A stretch of DNA of 64,000 nt from assembly GCF_007183175.1 (NCBI RefSeq), contig NZ_AP019807.1, positions 3,840,001 through 3,904,000 on the forward strand. Direction: 5' to 3'. The notes under the pieces were generated by a model. It worked only from the letters and a program-made list of their open reading frames with translations, made no database searches and was not told the origin of the DNA. Below are positions 44,915-54,620 of the stretch, in pieces (within the stretch, counting starts at the first letter, position 1; every line of letters begins with the position of its first letter). The stretch comes from Microbulbifer sp. GL-2 (lineage in GTDB: Bacteria; Pseudomonadota; Gammaproteobacteria; Pseudomonadales; Cellvibrionaceae). Made by a program: the position numbers and the translations under genes.

Positions 44915-46624
44915 ATGTTTACACGGCAAAAGATAGCGGGACTATTGGCGCTGCTGGTTCCGGTGTTGTTACAGGCCCAGATAGTCCACGATGCTGAGTA
45001 CTATGTGCTGAAGATGCAAAATGGGGATCGGTGGGAGAAAGAGGATTCAGAAATAGCCAATCGCCTGAAAGCTTTACGGGAAAAGTATGGACGGTCGCCA
45101 AATATTGTCTTCTTACTCTGGGATGATACTGCTTTTGGCGCTGTTGGCTTCCCCGTGTTACAAAAGAATTTTGGCTATACAACGCCCAATCTGAATAAGA
45201 TGGCTGCGGAAGGTATTAATTTTACCCGCATGTATTCTGAACCTTCTTGTACGCCTACCCGGGCCGCCGTGCTTACTGGCCGCCACCCGGTGAGGCATGG
45301 CATGGGGGAGGTGGGGATGCCCCATGAGTTTTCAGGCCTACGAGCAGAGGAGGTGACTATTGCAGAGGTGCTGTCCAAAGCAGGTTACGCCACAGGCTTT
45401 TTTGGAAAAGGGCACTTGGGAGATATTGAGGAGAGCTACCTGCATAACCAGGGTTTCGATGAGGCCCTGTTTACCCCCATGAACCAGATTACCTCCCTCT
45501 ACAACCCTCAAGCCAATGCAGTGAATGCTGTATTGGGTATGTTTCCTGATATTTACCCCCCTGACCCCTATCGCCTGGACAGCCCCGGTCTGATCCCCGC
45601 GGGGTGGGTGATGAATATTGAGGGTGAGAAAGGACAACCTGGTCGTGAGTGGTGTGGGACATCCAACGATTGCTTTGCAAAATTCGACCCTGAAGCGGAG
45701 CGCCGTACGATGGCGTTCATTCGAAAGAACGCCGAAGCTAAAAAACCATTCTTCGTCGCATACTGGCCAAACTTCCTGAATTTTATGGCTGCTTTCATGC
45801 CTAAACCTTCTGTATCGGGATTGATGGTGGCGGACTCTTTCCCTGCGGTTGATGATTTTGTAGGGCAGTTAATGACGGAGCTGCAAGACCTGGGAATTGC
45901 CGAAAACACTCTCTTTATTGCCATGGCTGACAATGGCCCTATGGTGCACAGCCCTCCTGCAGGGTGGGGCATGCTGCCAATGCTCTATCGGGGCGGCAAA
46001 GGGGACTTTACAGAGGGTGGGGTAAGGGTTCCGGCCTTTGCCTGGTGGCCGGGGATGATAGAGCCCAAACAGGCTGTGGGGGACATAATTCATATTACTG
46101 ACCTCTACACGACTTTTGCCAGAATTGGGGATGCGGTTGAGCATATCCCAACTGATCGAGTGGTGGATGGTCTGGATCAGACAGCGCTGCTGCTAAATGG
46201 CGATACTCATAGCCGCAGGGATTATGTGTTTATTTATACGGGAAAGGACCTTGGGGCTACAGTTAAAGGCCGCTATAAACGTCACTGGATTGGTGCAGGA
46301 GAGGTGGCTTCTTCGGGGATGCCGGAAGCCTATTATGATCTCTATATGGACCCGCGCGAAGAGTACCCGCAACTCGTGCCCCTGATCCACACCCAGGGAC
46401 AATTCAATCACATGGTGGCTCGGCACCGACTCTTTAAGAAAAAATACCCTGATGTACCCAGTGGCAGGGGTATTCCCTATACCGGACTTGCCAATGCGCG
46501 CCCTGAAACCAAAGCTATTGGCCAGCGGGTACGGGCGGTTATGGAGGAAATGCCATTTAGTCTGGAGGAGTACCTGGAGTTTCAGATCCCGGGGGCAGAC
46601 AAGGTTGGTGACTGGGGGCATTAA
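44915..46624 (+). CDS. Arylsulfatase (sulfatase family, Cys-type), exported
   Basis: A 569-residue sulfatase with the CxPxR activation motif (SEPSCTPTRAAVLTGR, Cys about residue 112), so formylglycine is made from Cys by an FGE-type enzyme. Metal and substrate residues are seen in LLWDDTAFG, GHLGD and MADNGPMVH. A signal peptide (KIAGLLALLVPVLLQAQ) starts at ATG 44915; the frame extends to 44840 but this start has GGAG before it. Likely desulfates marine glycans or aryl sulfates in the periplasm; no maturase lies nearby. Confidence 0.9.
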   Translation: MFTRQKIAGLLALLVPVLLQAQIVHDAEYYVLKMQNGDRWEKEDSEIANRLKALREKYGRSPNIVFLLWDDTAFGAVGFPVLQKNFGYTTPNLNKMAAEGINFTRMYSEPSCTPTRAAVLTGRHPVRHGMGEVGMPHEFSGLRAEEVTIAEVLSKAGYATGFFGKGHLGDIEESYLHNQGFDEALFTPMNQITSLYNPQANAVNAVLGMFPDIYPPDPYRLDSPGLIPAGWVMNIEGEKGQPGREWCGTSNDCFAKFDPEAERRTMAFIRKNAEAKKPFFVAYWPNFLNFMAAFMPKPSVSGLMVADSFPAVDDFVGQLMTELQDLGIAENTLFIAMADNGPMVHSPPAGWGMLPMLYRGGKGDFTEGGVRVPAFAWWPGMIEPKQAVGDIIHITDLYTTFARIGDAVEHIPTDRVVDGLDQTALLLNGDTHSRRDYVFIYTGKDLGATVKGRYKRHWIGAGEVASSGMPEAYYDLYMDPREEYPQLVPLIHTQGQFNHMVARHRLFKKKYPDVPSGRGIPYTGLANARPETKAIGQRVRAVMEEMPFSLEEYLEFQIPGADKVGDWGH

Positions 46625-46886
46625 CTATTGGCCTGCGAGTTTGAAGAAACTTATTTGGTCAGGCGAAAGGGCAGGTTAAGAGCGGCGAGAAACATAAAAA
46701 TACCCCGCTTCTGATTACCGGGCTGCTTAAAGTGGGCTATCAATCAGAGCCCAATGCGGATGACGCCCTCTGAGACAAAACAGGTCTCCATGGGCAGCTT
46801 TGTAACGCCTTAAACAAGGAAATTTGAGGGCTTCGATTATAGGGGTAAAAAGTTTGCCCTGTTACATAATGAAGCCCGCGGACGTT

Positions 46887-47360
46887 TCAACGATACTGGT
46901 TTAGGTTAATCACCCCACTTCTATTAACCTTGATTGAAGGGAGCAGTGATTTACTCAAACCTATCTTCGCCTCCAGTTCATAAGGTATGGAACTCTGGTT
47001 CAGATTAATGAGGTCAACAGCTGCGAAGATAGAGCCTACCAGGCTGGCTGTAGCATCCACGGCAATATCGTCCTGGCCGTAAGGGGCAATGGGCATAAGG
47101 TTATTGGAGGTGCCCGTCAGTATTTTATGTCCCCCCAGCCGCAGGGTGTAGTAAAGACCCGAAAGTCCCAGTTCGCTATTGTTGGGATTAAAGACTCTAA
47201 GATGAATTCGGAATTTTAGATTATTACCAGTGCTTGCCGGTAGAGGTTCAACTGCGACTACCTCTACCTCGGGTTTCTGGAAATTAGGTGAAAGTGCCGC
47301 GCATCCGCTGAATACTACTGCAACCAATAGTAACAGAGTGAATTGATAGTATTTTGCCAC
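46887..47360 (-). CDS. LEA type 2 (WHy-domain) family lipoprotein
   Basis: A 157-residue lipoprotein (LLLVAVVFSGC signal) with an LEA_2/WHy domain: PEVEVVAVEPLPASTGNNL, RVFNPNNSELGLSGLYYTL, then a PYGQDDIAVDATAS strand. The domain is found in desiccation-related and other envelope proteins; its bacterial role is unclear. Convergent with the sulfatase, across a gene-free 260 bases. Confidence 0.8.
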   Translation of the reverse strand: MAKYYQFTLLLLVAVVFSGCAALSPNFQKPEVEVVAVEPLPASTGNNLKFRIHLRVFNPNNSELGLSGLYYTLRLGGHKILTGTSNNLMPIAPYGQDDIAVDATASLVGSIFAAVDLINLNQSSIPYELEAKIGLSKSLLPSIKVNRSGVINLNQYR

Positions 47361-47539
47361 CGTGATTCCTTGTTCGTTCTATTTACTGGTTCATACACCT
47401 GGTTGAAATTACTTGGTGTACATGTTTTGGGCTTTCCGAATATATGTTGTTCGTCGGCGGCTTCTTAACCTATAACGCCCATGACATACCGCAACTTCAT
47501 AGGTTATAACCCCACCATTACCAACAGAGGGAAACCATA

Positions 47540-48703
47540 ATGAGGTCCTGGCTTGTATGTTTGACAGCACTGGTACTGATATTGTTCTCGAGTTGGAAGT
47601 GGCTTTTGCTTCCAGGTGTTGAGCAAAAATTAAACAAAAAGGGTGCTGGCGATCATACCGAGATTACTCAGAAAGCTAAAGCACTACATAGGACACTCGT
47701 TGTTGGCGACTTACATGCAGATAGCTTCCTTTGGGCTCGTGATTTATCAAAAGAAGCCAGCTATGGTCACCTGGATTTACCGAGAGCCCAGCGCGGCAAT
47801 CTTGGGATACAGGTCTTTACTTCAGTTACAAAGTCCCCAAGGGGGCAGAACTATAATCATAATTCGACAGATGCCGGGGATAATATAACTCTACTTGCGA
47901 TTGCCCAGGGGTGGCCACCCAGAACCTGGGGTAGCCTTCTTCAGCGCGCGCTCTATCATTCTGGACGGGCTACTGCACTACAACAATCCTCTCCTGAGCA
48001 ATTTCGCATCGTGCGTACCGCAGAGGATCTGCGTCAGGTACTTCAGGCCAGGGAGCAAGGCGCTAATACTCTTGCGGCAATCCTTGGTATTGAAGGAGCC
48101 CATCCACTGGAAGGGGATTTATCCAACATCAGCCGCTTATACAATGCCGGTTTTCGGGTGATGGGGTTGCAGCACTTCTTTGATAATGAGCTGGGCGGAT
48201 CACTGCACGGCCAAAGTGGAGGCGGTTTAACGGAGTTTGGTCGAGCTGCGGTGAAGGAGATGGATCGTCGTTCGATTATTATTGACGTAGCTCATTCCTC
48301 TGAGTCTGTTGTTAAGGAGGTGTTGGCACAGTCCGGACGGCCATTGATTGTTTCTCATACAGGGCTAAAAGGTAGTTGTGACTCACCGCGTAATATTAGC
48401 GATGCCCTGATGAAGAAAATAGCAGAGCGAGGAGGCTTGATTGGCATCGGCTTTTGGAAGGGCGCGGTATGTGATAACAGCCCCCGCAATATTGTCAAAA
48501 CACTGCGCTATGCTATAGGGCTGTTGGGGGTGAACCATGTTGCTCTTGGGTCAGATTATGATGGCAGTGTAGAGGTCTCATTTGACGCGGGTAACTTGGG
48601 GGTGCTGACTGCCGAAATGTTGCTCCAAGGGTTTACCGAGGAAGAGATTCGCAAGGTGATGGGGGGAAATATACGGGAGTTCTTCCTCAAGCACTTGCCC
48701 TAG
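47540..48703 (+). CDS. Membrane dipeptidase, peptidase M19 family
   Basis: A 387-residue renal dipeptidase-type protein. An N-terminal membrane anchor or signal (LTALVLILFSSWKWLLLPG) is followed by DLHADSFLW (metal ligands), IEGAHPLEGD (bridging Glu), DVAHSS, IVSHTG and GSDYDG, so the binuclear zinc site is complete. It cleaves dipeptides, including D-amino-acid-containing ones. No operon partners. Confidence 0.92.
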   Translation: MRSWLVCLTALVLILFSSWKWLLLPGVEQKLNKKGAGDHTEITQKAKALHRTLVVGDLHADSFLWARDLSKEASYGHLDLPRAQRGNLGIQVFTSVTKSPRGQNYNHNSTDAGDNITLLAIAQGWPPRTWGSLLQRALYHSGRATALQQSSPEQFRIVRTAEDLRQVLQAREQGANTLAAILGIEGAHPLEGDLSNISRLYNAGFRVMGLQHFFDNELGGSLHGQSGGGLTEFGRAAVKEMDRRSIIIDVAHSSESVVKEVLAQSGRPLIVSHTGLKGSCDSPRNISDALMKKIAERGGLIGIGFWKGAVCDNSPRNIVKTLRYAIGLLGVNHVALGSDYDGSVEVSFDAGNLGVLTAEMLLQGFTEEEIRKVMGGNIREFFLKHLP

Positions 48704-48729
48704 CAGCTTATCATCTTCAATGCAGGGAT

Positions 48730-49056
48730 TTACTGGTAAATATGCTCGCGTAAATCAAAGTTGCCATGCATATTTTGAGTGTAAATAGTGTAAGGGAGTG
48801 CAGCTGTATCCAGGGCTGCCGAAAACACTGAGTCAACTACTGTACAGGCCAATATTATGGTGCCGAAATTCTTGGGTTTGGAGTTCATTTTACAGATATT
48901 GTATGCAACTCCACTGTAGATTCGGGGGAGGGTTTCACAGTATGAACCTTCCTTCGTTAGAGCACTTCCCACAGTATAGTTGTCCCCACCAACGGTATTG
49001 GCTGTGCCACATCCAGCCAATATCAAAGTGAGTGCGACGGTGATAACTCTATTCAT
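48730..49056 (-). CDS. YceK/YidQ family lipoprotein
   Basis: A 108-residue lipoprotein (VALTLILAGC) whose pattern fits YceK/YidQ (DUF1375): ETLPRIYSGVAYNI, VDSVFSAALDTAALPYTIY. Function unknown; anchored in the envelope. Convergent with the dipeptidase. Confidence 0.72.
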   Translation of the reverse strand: MNRVITVALTLILAGCGTANTVGGDNYTVGSALTKEGSYCETLPRIYSGVAYNICKMNSKPKNFGTIILACTVVDSVFSAALDTAALPYTIYTQNMHGNFDLREHIYQ

Positions 49057-49228
49057 CTCAATGCCTTTTGATCATTTGCGAAAAGATAAGTAGTTTACCA
49101 TTAAATTTTTTGCGGGCTATTAATCAGATATTTTGGGCGGAGAAGTAGCTTGCTCTGCGCTTAAGGATATCCCTTATACTTGTAGGGCTGTGAAGCGATT
49201 TTAGGTTTGATCAATTATTGGAGAGGTT

Positions 49229-49648
49229 ATGTACAAAGGAAGCTGTCTTTGCGGAGGTGTTGAGATTTCTATTCGTGGTGGACTACAGGATATTATTCAT
49301 TGCCACTGTTCGCTTTGTCGCAAATCCAGTGGAACTGCTTTCGCCACAAATGGCTTCGTAGATACGGAGGGTCTGACTATTGACCAGGGTAAGGACCTGA
49401 TTGGTTTCTTTGAACTTCGTTCCGGAAAGAAGCGTCACTTTTGCACAGTATGTGCATCGCCGATCTATAGTTCGAACTCTGAAGATCCCTCGAGGGTTCG
49501 TCTTCGCCTGGGTATCCTTGATTCAGATATTACAGAACGCCCGATCTCTCATAACTTTGTGACATCAAGGGCTAATTGGGACAGTTTGGATGCTTTGCCT
49601 CGTTACGAGGCCCACGAGCCGAATAGAGGAAAGGAAAAGAGAAGCTGA
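49229..49648 (+). CDS. GFA family protein (glutathione-dependent formaldehyde-activating type)
   Basis: A 139-residue small zinc protein with the CxC (GSCLCGGVE), CxxC (CHCSLCRKSSGTAFA) and second CxxC (CTVCASPIYS) sites of the Mss4-like GFA fold. Most members are not true formaldehyde-activating enzymes. GGAG lies before the ATG (attggagaggttATG). Convergent with gst. Confidence 0.88.
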   Translation: MYKGSCLCGGVEISIRGGLQDIIHCHCSLCRKSSGTAFATNGFVDTEGLTIDQGKDLIGFFELRSGKKRHFCTVCASPIYSSNSEDPSRVRLRLGILDSDITERPISHNFVTSRANWDSLDALPRYEAHEPNRGKEKRS

Positions 49649-49754
49649 CTTTCAACCAATACTTTGATATAGGGGCTTGACCACCTGGCAATGAGTTAGC
49701 TAGCCCGTGAATTATTGAGAAGCTCCGCCGAACAGGCTCTATTGTTGAATATAC

Positions 49755-49782
49755 ATAGCGCCCACATAATTGAGGGCGCTAT
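49755..49782. terminator. Hairpin between convergent GFA and gst genes
   Basis: ATAGCGCCC (49755-49763) and GGGCGCTAT (49774-49782) form a perfect 9-bp stem with a ten-base loop, eight bases beyond the gst stop. T-runs on either side are poor, so termination efficiency is uncertain. Confidence 0.5.
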
Positions 49783-49790
49783 CAAGTACT

Positions 49791-50492
49791 TTAACAGCAA
49801 CTACCGCTGGAACAGAGTTTGTCCTGATTGTTAGTGCTGGCCGTGCTGTTACCCAGGTAGGTATTCTCTGATAGATAGAAGTCGGTAAAGCGTTGTTCAA
49901 AATCGCCAGGAACCGATTTTTCAGCGAGCCCTGTATGTAGAATTGCCCCCTGCCAAACTTTCACCTTAGAAAAGCCCGCCAGGAAATCATAACCTGAGTG
50001 AGCCTGAATAATAGACGCACGGTGAAGTAAAGGTAGCCATGCAATGTCAACATCACTCAACGTTGTACCATTAAAAAATGGTCCATCTCCCAGTTCCTCT
50101 TCAATTTTTGCAAAAGCTTGGGCAAGTTTGCCACTACGCTCTTCCAATATTTGCTTGTTTGCACTCCTCTGAGCTGAGCACTGCGCCAAATAGTGCTTTG
50201 TGGCCTGGTAACTCCAGGCCCGGTTAAGGGCACGTTGCTCCGGGCTGATATCAGGCTGCAGGGAGGGGTAGGTCTCATTCAGGTATTCGACAATCGCATC
50301 AGATTCGAATAGAGCCTGGCCACTTTCTGTAACCAGAACTGGTACCTGACCAGTAGGTGAAATTTCCAGGAACCACTGGGGTTTATCCTTAAGGCTTATA
50401 TATTCAACCTCGTAGGGGATCTTTTTGGCCTCAAGCAGGGCGGTTACCCTTTGCACAAACGGGCAGATTTTGAAGCTGACAACCTTGATCAC
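49791..50492 (-). CDS. Glutathione S-transferase with Cys-rich tail
   Basis: A 233-residue GST: N-terminal thioredoxin-like domain with FKICPFVQRVTALLEAKKIP, GQVPVLVTESGQALFESDAI, then a helical C-terminal domain. The last ten residues (KLCSSGSCC) add three cysteines not usual for the family, and may bind metal or thiols. 66 bases downstream of sigZ on the same strand, so probably a sigZ-gst operon. Confidence 0.88.
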   Translation of the reverse strand: MIKVVSFKICPFVQRVTALLEAKKIPYEVEYISLKDKPQWFLEISPTGQVPVLVTESGQALFESDAIVEYLNETYPSLQPDISPEQRALNRAWSYQATKHYLAQCSAQRSANKQILEERSGKLAQAFAKIEEELGDGPFFNGTTLSDVDIAWLPLLHRASIIQAHSGYDFLAGFSKVKVWQGAILHTGLAEKSVPGDFEQRFTDFYLSENTYLGNSTASTNNQDKLCSSGSCC

Positions 50493-50558
50493 GCTTAGTC
50501 CTCACAAATGGTGGATGTACTTATAGGACGTATCCATCGTGAAAAAGACGACGTGTTT

Positions 50559-51110
50559 TCAACAATTTCTATGATTTTTTGACTTTGGAATGTAGTCGAT
50601 CACCGTTCCGCGGTGGTCTAGCGTTAACTGGCAGCAATCTTCATAAAGCCTGCGGAGCTGCTCCCTGCCTTTTTGTACTTGTGACTTGATTGTCGAGTAG
50701 GGGGTACCATGCTCTTCGGCATAAGCCTTTTGTGACTGCCCATTGAGTTCGATTGCAGTTAAGAGTTCTGCAGTTTGTGATGGCAGTGCTCTAATGAAGG
50801 GTTCTATACACGCGGACAGACCCCGCTGCGCATCAGTGCCTTCCTCGGACAGCCAAGTGTCTTCCAAAGCTACCTCCTTTATTTTGCTGTTCTTGCGATA
50901 GAAATCTATCACCGTACGGTTGGCAATCTGAAACAGCCAGGACTTGATGCTGTCCTGGTCTCTCACCGTATGGATATTTTTATGGGTTTTTATCAGTACC
51001 TCTTGCAGAATATCGTCTACTTCATCCGGAGAAGAGATTTTGGAGTGGAGGAATGCCTTAAGGGCGGAACGGTATTCTTTCCAGATGGAATCAATAGTCA
51101 TATTTTTCAT
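50559..51110 (-). CDS. sigZ: ECF RNA polymerase sigma factor SigZ-like
   Basis: A 183-residue ECF sigma factor: region 2 (EVDDILQEVLIKTHKNIHTV, then SWLFQIANRTVIDFYRK) and region 4 (LPSQTAELLTAIELNGQSQ, HGTPYSTIKSQVQKGREQL). The C-terminal extension with CC, a LTLDHRGTVIDYIP segment and a final Cys is the SigZ hallmark, perhaps a metal or redox sensor. No anti-sigma gene adjoins. Likely drives gst downstream. Confidence 0.85.
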   Translation of the reverse strand: MKNMTIDSIWKEYRSALKAFLHSKISSPDEVDDILQEVLIKTHKNIHTVRDQDSIKSWLFQIANRTVIDFYRKNSKIKEVALEDTWLSEEGTDAQRGLSACIEPFIRALPSQTAELLTAIELNGQSQKAYAEEHGTPYSTIKSQVQKGREQLRRLYEDCCQLTLDHRGTVIDYIPKSKNHRNC

Positions 51111-51471
51111 CTACTACTTGGCCGCTGTGGTGCCCCCAGAAGACTGGAGGGTAGCACTTAAGAGCAGAAGCAAATTGGAGGCTGCTCATACTCTAGCGAT
51201 ACTTAAACTGGTCGATTAGCTTTTATGTTGCTCCAGGGTTGTAGTAAGGATCAATGGGGTAATGAATTGAAATTTGGCTCAGCTGGGCAGGAACAGACAG
51301 GAGCTTGATGTCAGTTTATCGGGTCTGCCCACCAGCGGTATACTAATGTAGCTATCCAAGCCAGGCCACGCAGGCGATCTCTTATCATACCCTCCAAACA
51401 CGCCAATATATGATTCGCCGAAATCTTGTTCAATCTACTTGACGATCGGGTCAGGGATGACAATTCCATTT
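51111..51471. other. Intergenic region between sigZ and dps
   Basis: No gene seen. TGGGCAG (51284-51290) and CTGCCCA (51325-51331) can pair over a long loop. Promoter for sigZ is expected near its left end. Confidence 0.35.
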
Positions 51472-52011
51472 CTAGTGTTGAGTAAGGCCTGATCTACGGC
51501 TTGCTTCAAATAGGAACCAGGCCCGTTTTTCAGATTGGTCAATAAACTCTTCGAGCAAGCTGGCAGTTGCAACATCGTTATGTTCATCGCAGAGTTCGTG
51601 TACCTCACGCATATATGCGATCAATTCCCGATTGTCTTCACTCAGTTCCACCAGCATATCTTGTGGGTCAACATACTCAGCGTCATTGTCCGAAGAGCGC
51701 TGTAGTTTGGAGATATGACCGATGGATCGCAGTGTAGAGCCACCCAGCTTGCGTACGCGCTCAGCTAATGCGTCGGTCATGCCAAAAACTTCCTCAGCCT
51801 GATCGTCAAACAGCAGATGGTAGTCGCGAAAATGTGGCCCACTCACATGCCAATGGAAGTTCTTGGTCTTCATAAACAGGCCAAAGGTATCTGCAAGCAA
51901 TGTATTCACCGCGCTGGTAATGTCTTCACGTGCGCTCTCCCCCAAGTCGGTTGGGGTATTGAGAAGAGTGCGCTCTTTGGTACGCAGAGTCTCTCTTGTT
52001 GTCTTTCGCAT
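51472..52011 (-). CDS. dps: Dps-family DNA protection / iron storage protein
   Basis: A 179-residue ferritin-like protein. The ferroxidase site lies in KTKNFHWHVSGPHF and LFDDQAEEVFG, shared between subunits; typical Dps helices run to the end. It oxidises and stores Fe2+ and coats DNA in starvation or H2O2. The frame extends to 52116 but that stretch does not look like Dps; ATG 52011 (MRKTTRETL) is preferred. The Lys/Arg-rich N-terminus could bind DNA. Confidence 0.92.
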   Translation of the reverse strand: MRKTTRETLRTKERTLLNTPTDLGESAREDITSAVNTLLADTFGLFMKTKNFHWHVSGPHFRDYHLLFDDQAEEVFGMTDALAERVRKLGGSTLRSIGHISKLQRSSDNDAEYVDPQDMLVELSEDNRELIAYMREVHELCDEHNDVATASLLEEFIDQSEKRAWFLFEASRRSGLTQH

Positions 52012-52286
52012 GGTGAACCTCGCAACAATAACGGTCAGAAAGAGAGGGGGAGGTGTGCAGAAATATGTGCCACCCAGGATCAAGATTAGACAGCGGAAGC
52101 ATGACCCGCCATTCATTGTAAAGTCCTAAGGTCCAATAACTTCCTGGGGTTATGAATAAATCATAAGTGTCTATCCTATTTCATTGAGTTTGTGTTTACT
52201 CGACAGGAGTTAGGAGATCGCTATTTCTATGGGAGCTCAATAATAATGGCTAAATCTTTCAGATAATGGTGAGTGGAGGATTCAAC

Positions 52287-52835
52287 ATGGACCCCATCAA
52301 AGTGCTGGCCCTGTGCGGCAGTCTTAGAGTAGATTCCTTTAACAAAATGCTCATGCATCAAGCCATACAGCTGGCACCAAAGGAATTGCAATTCAGTTTG
52401 GGGGTTCTCGATGATTTCCCTTTGTATAATGAAGATGTAAAAAACTCAGGATTCCCTGAATGTGTTGATGAGTTAAACAAGCACCTGGTTAATGCTGATG
52501 CCATATTGATTGTTACACCAGAATATAATTACTCCATTCCTGGGGTGCTAAAAAATGCTATTGATTGGTTATCCAGGTATGAACCTCAAGGCTTCTACAA
52601 TAAACCAGTAGCTATTATGGGTGCGAGCCCTGGCCGAATGGGTACCTGTCGATGCCAATATCATCTGCGCCAAGTGATGGTTTTCCTCAAGGCATGGGTC
52701 CTCAATGAACCAGAGATTATGATCAGTGATGCCCCCAGCGCTTTTGATCAGCAGGGGCGATTAGTGGATAAAAGGATAGAAAAACTGATACAGAATCAGA
52801 TGCAAAACTTATCAAAAATGCTCCGTACAGTGTGA
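52287..52835 (+). CDS. NADPH-dependent FMN reductase
   Basis: A 182-residue flavodoxin-fold reductase: LALCGSLRVDSFNKML, TPEYNYSIPGVLKNAIDWLS, and GASPGRMGTCRCQYHLRQVM. Reduces FMN, quinones or chromate with NADPH. The start at ATG 52287 (GGAGG upstream) is preferred to 52266. Divergent from dps; may share its stress response. Confidence 0.92.
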   Translation: MDPIKVLALCGSLRVDSFNKMLMHQAIQLAPKELQFSLGVLDDFPLYNEDVKNSGFPECVDELNKHLVNADAILIVTPEYNYSIPGVLKNAIDWLSRYEPQGFYNKPVAIMGASPGRMGTCRCQYHLRQVMVFLKAWVLNEPEIMISDAPSAFDQQGRLVDKRIEKLIQNQMQNLSKMLRTV

Positions 52836-53019
52836 AAGCCAAAGTGTAACTTACAATAACTATTTTGCTCAATACACGACAGCTATCCAGGCTTGGGGAT
52901 CTGTAGAGGTTTGCGTTGAATGGATATTACTAGTGCGATGAATAGCCTTGAGTCAGTTGTTTATTGTCTTTAGCCTCAAGGTATCGTGTATCGCGTTAAT
53001 CAAGCAAAAGGGCAGTGCG

Positions 53020-53670
53020 ATGAAAAATGTAATATTTAAGCGTTGGGGGGCAAATAAATCTCTACTGTTGTTCTTGGCTTTAATGCTTGTTTTTAGAAGT
53101 GCCGTAGCTGATTGGAGTGATGTGCCAACGGGTTCTATGAAGCCGACAATTGTTGAAGGGGATCGAATTTTTGTGAATAAGATGGCTTATGATGTTCGTG
53201 TGCCATTCACTCATGCTTCTCTCTATCAAGTTTCAAATCCATCGAGAGGCGACATAGTGGTTTTTGATTCAGAGGTTTCTGGGAAGAGACTCGTGAAGCG
53301 GATTGTCGGCATTCCTGGAGATTTTGTTGAGATGAAAAATAATAGTTTAATAGTAAATGGCCAGCAGCTCGACTATCAGTTTGTTAGCGACAATGGCATG
53401 ACTCTAGATAAGAGAGAGAACCTATTGGGTGTTAAGCATTTGGTCAGAGTTAGTAAGCATCGAACATCTTTTTCAAGCTTCAATGTTGGTGCTATTCCCT
53501 CAGGTTACTATTTGGCTTTGGGAGATAATAGAGATAATAGCGCTGATTCTAGAGTGATAGGCCTTATTCCCAGGAGGGAAATAGTCGGCAGGACGGATAG
53601 TGTAGTTTTATCGTTGAGTTATGATAATTACTTTATTCCGCGCAAAGGACGTTTTTTCAAGCGTTTGTAA
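53020..53670 (+). CDS. lepB: Accessory signal peptidase I
   Basis: A 216-residue SPase I. Catalytic Ser39 lies in PTGSMKPTIVEGDRIFVNK and Lys93 in RLVKRIVGIPGD; the ALGDNRDNSADSRVIG box is intact. Only one hydrophobic N-terminal segment (SLLLFLALMLVFRSAVA) is present, unlike E. coli LepB with two, and the C-terminus ends soon after the last box. Probably a second, specialised copy, as no rnc-era-lepA neighbours are seen. ATG 53020 has GGG upstream. Confidence 0.88.
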   Translation: MKNVIFKRWGANKSLLLFLALMLVFRSAVADWSDVPTGSMKPTIVEGDRIFVNKMAYDVRVPFTHASLYQVSNPSRGDIVVFDSEVSGKRLVKRIVGIPGDFVEMKNNSLIVNGQQLDYQFVSDNGMTLDKRENLLGVKHLVRVSKHRTSFSSFNVGAIPSGYYLALGDNRDNSADSRVIGLIPRREIVGRTDSVVLSLSYDNYFIPRKGRFFKRL

Positions 53671-54620
53671 TTTTTCCTGATCAGGTTGAAGCAAATTGTG
53701 AGTGGTTTAGGTTTCAGGAATATGTGGTAGGACACTGCTGGTAGCTTTGCTCTTCAAGTGAATGTGGTTAGGTTGTTGGTCATTAATGGTCGCCCCTAGT
53801 GAGTTCCGGATACCCAAGTTGATTCGCCAAAACGTACTGAGTATTTTCTGGAGGGTAAGCTCGAAGGCTGGAGAATATTCTGATCCGCTCTACCAGTTTC
53901 TTGTTTATGTGGACACGGAAAATTGCTTGGAGAGTTATGTCTTTTTTTGGGGGGGGTAGGGGAGGTCGAGATAGAATTGCTGAAATTAGAAATCAGTTTA
54001 TGGTTTTGGCGGGCCGTTTGGTGCCCAGATTCGGACATTTGACTAGTTTTGTAAATGTGGCCGACTAGGTTATTTGCTTTGCGGTATATGGATTTTAATA
54101 ATATTTTAGGGCTTCCTGCCTTTTGGTGATTGGCACGAGAATACAGGTGGGTGCACAATAGTGCACCAAGTTTAAACCAAGGGTATGTGGAATTTTGGTG
54201 ACCCGCTACAGTGCTGCTGAAACAGTTACTACCGGCAGGGCTGGAGCTTGATGCGAGGTAGTCAGGCTTGACAAATTACAGAAAGATCCCATTTCTCAAA
54301 TATTCTCTCAGAGCTAAAAACGCAACACTTCGCTGAATTTCGATCTCTTCTGTATCTCCTGGGTCTGTAAAGGGGGAAATAAGCCTATTAGGTGCAGTTT
54401 GTTATTATGCCTTGCGTGAAAGCCACCTCCTTGATCACCACCCAATTCAAGGGCTGGAGCGACCGAAAGATCCTCGGCCAAGGAGTCGGCGCAAAAGTAT
54501 TAATGAAATTGATCGTATCTGTGGGGTGCTTGACTGGAGAGCGACGTTACAGCAGAACCGCCATCAAGTAATATCGTTACCTGTGGATCACATACCACTT
54601 ACGAATAAAGGGATACAAGG
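53671..54620. other. Gene-poor decayed-looking region
   Basis: About 950 bases with no recognisable gene. Contains a perfect hairpin GGTGCAC-aata-GTGCACC (54150-54167), and an odd T8/G8-type tract near 53943-53957. Frames here (e.g. 54412-54624) have no family match. It borders the IS remnant region, so it may be decayed mobile DNA. Confidence 0.4.

Noticed and set aside
53940..53960. T8/G8 tract as a phase-variable switch
   Set aside because: It is not in or just upstream of any supported gene, so no switched product can be named.
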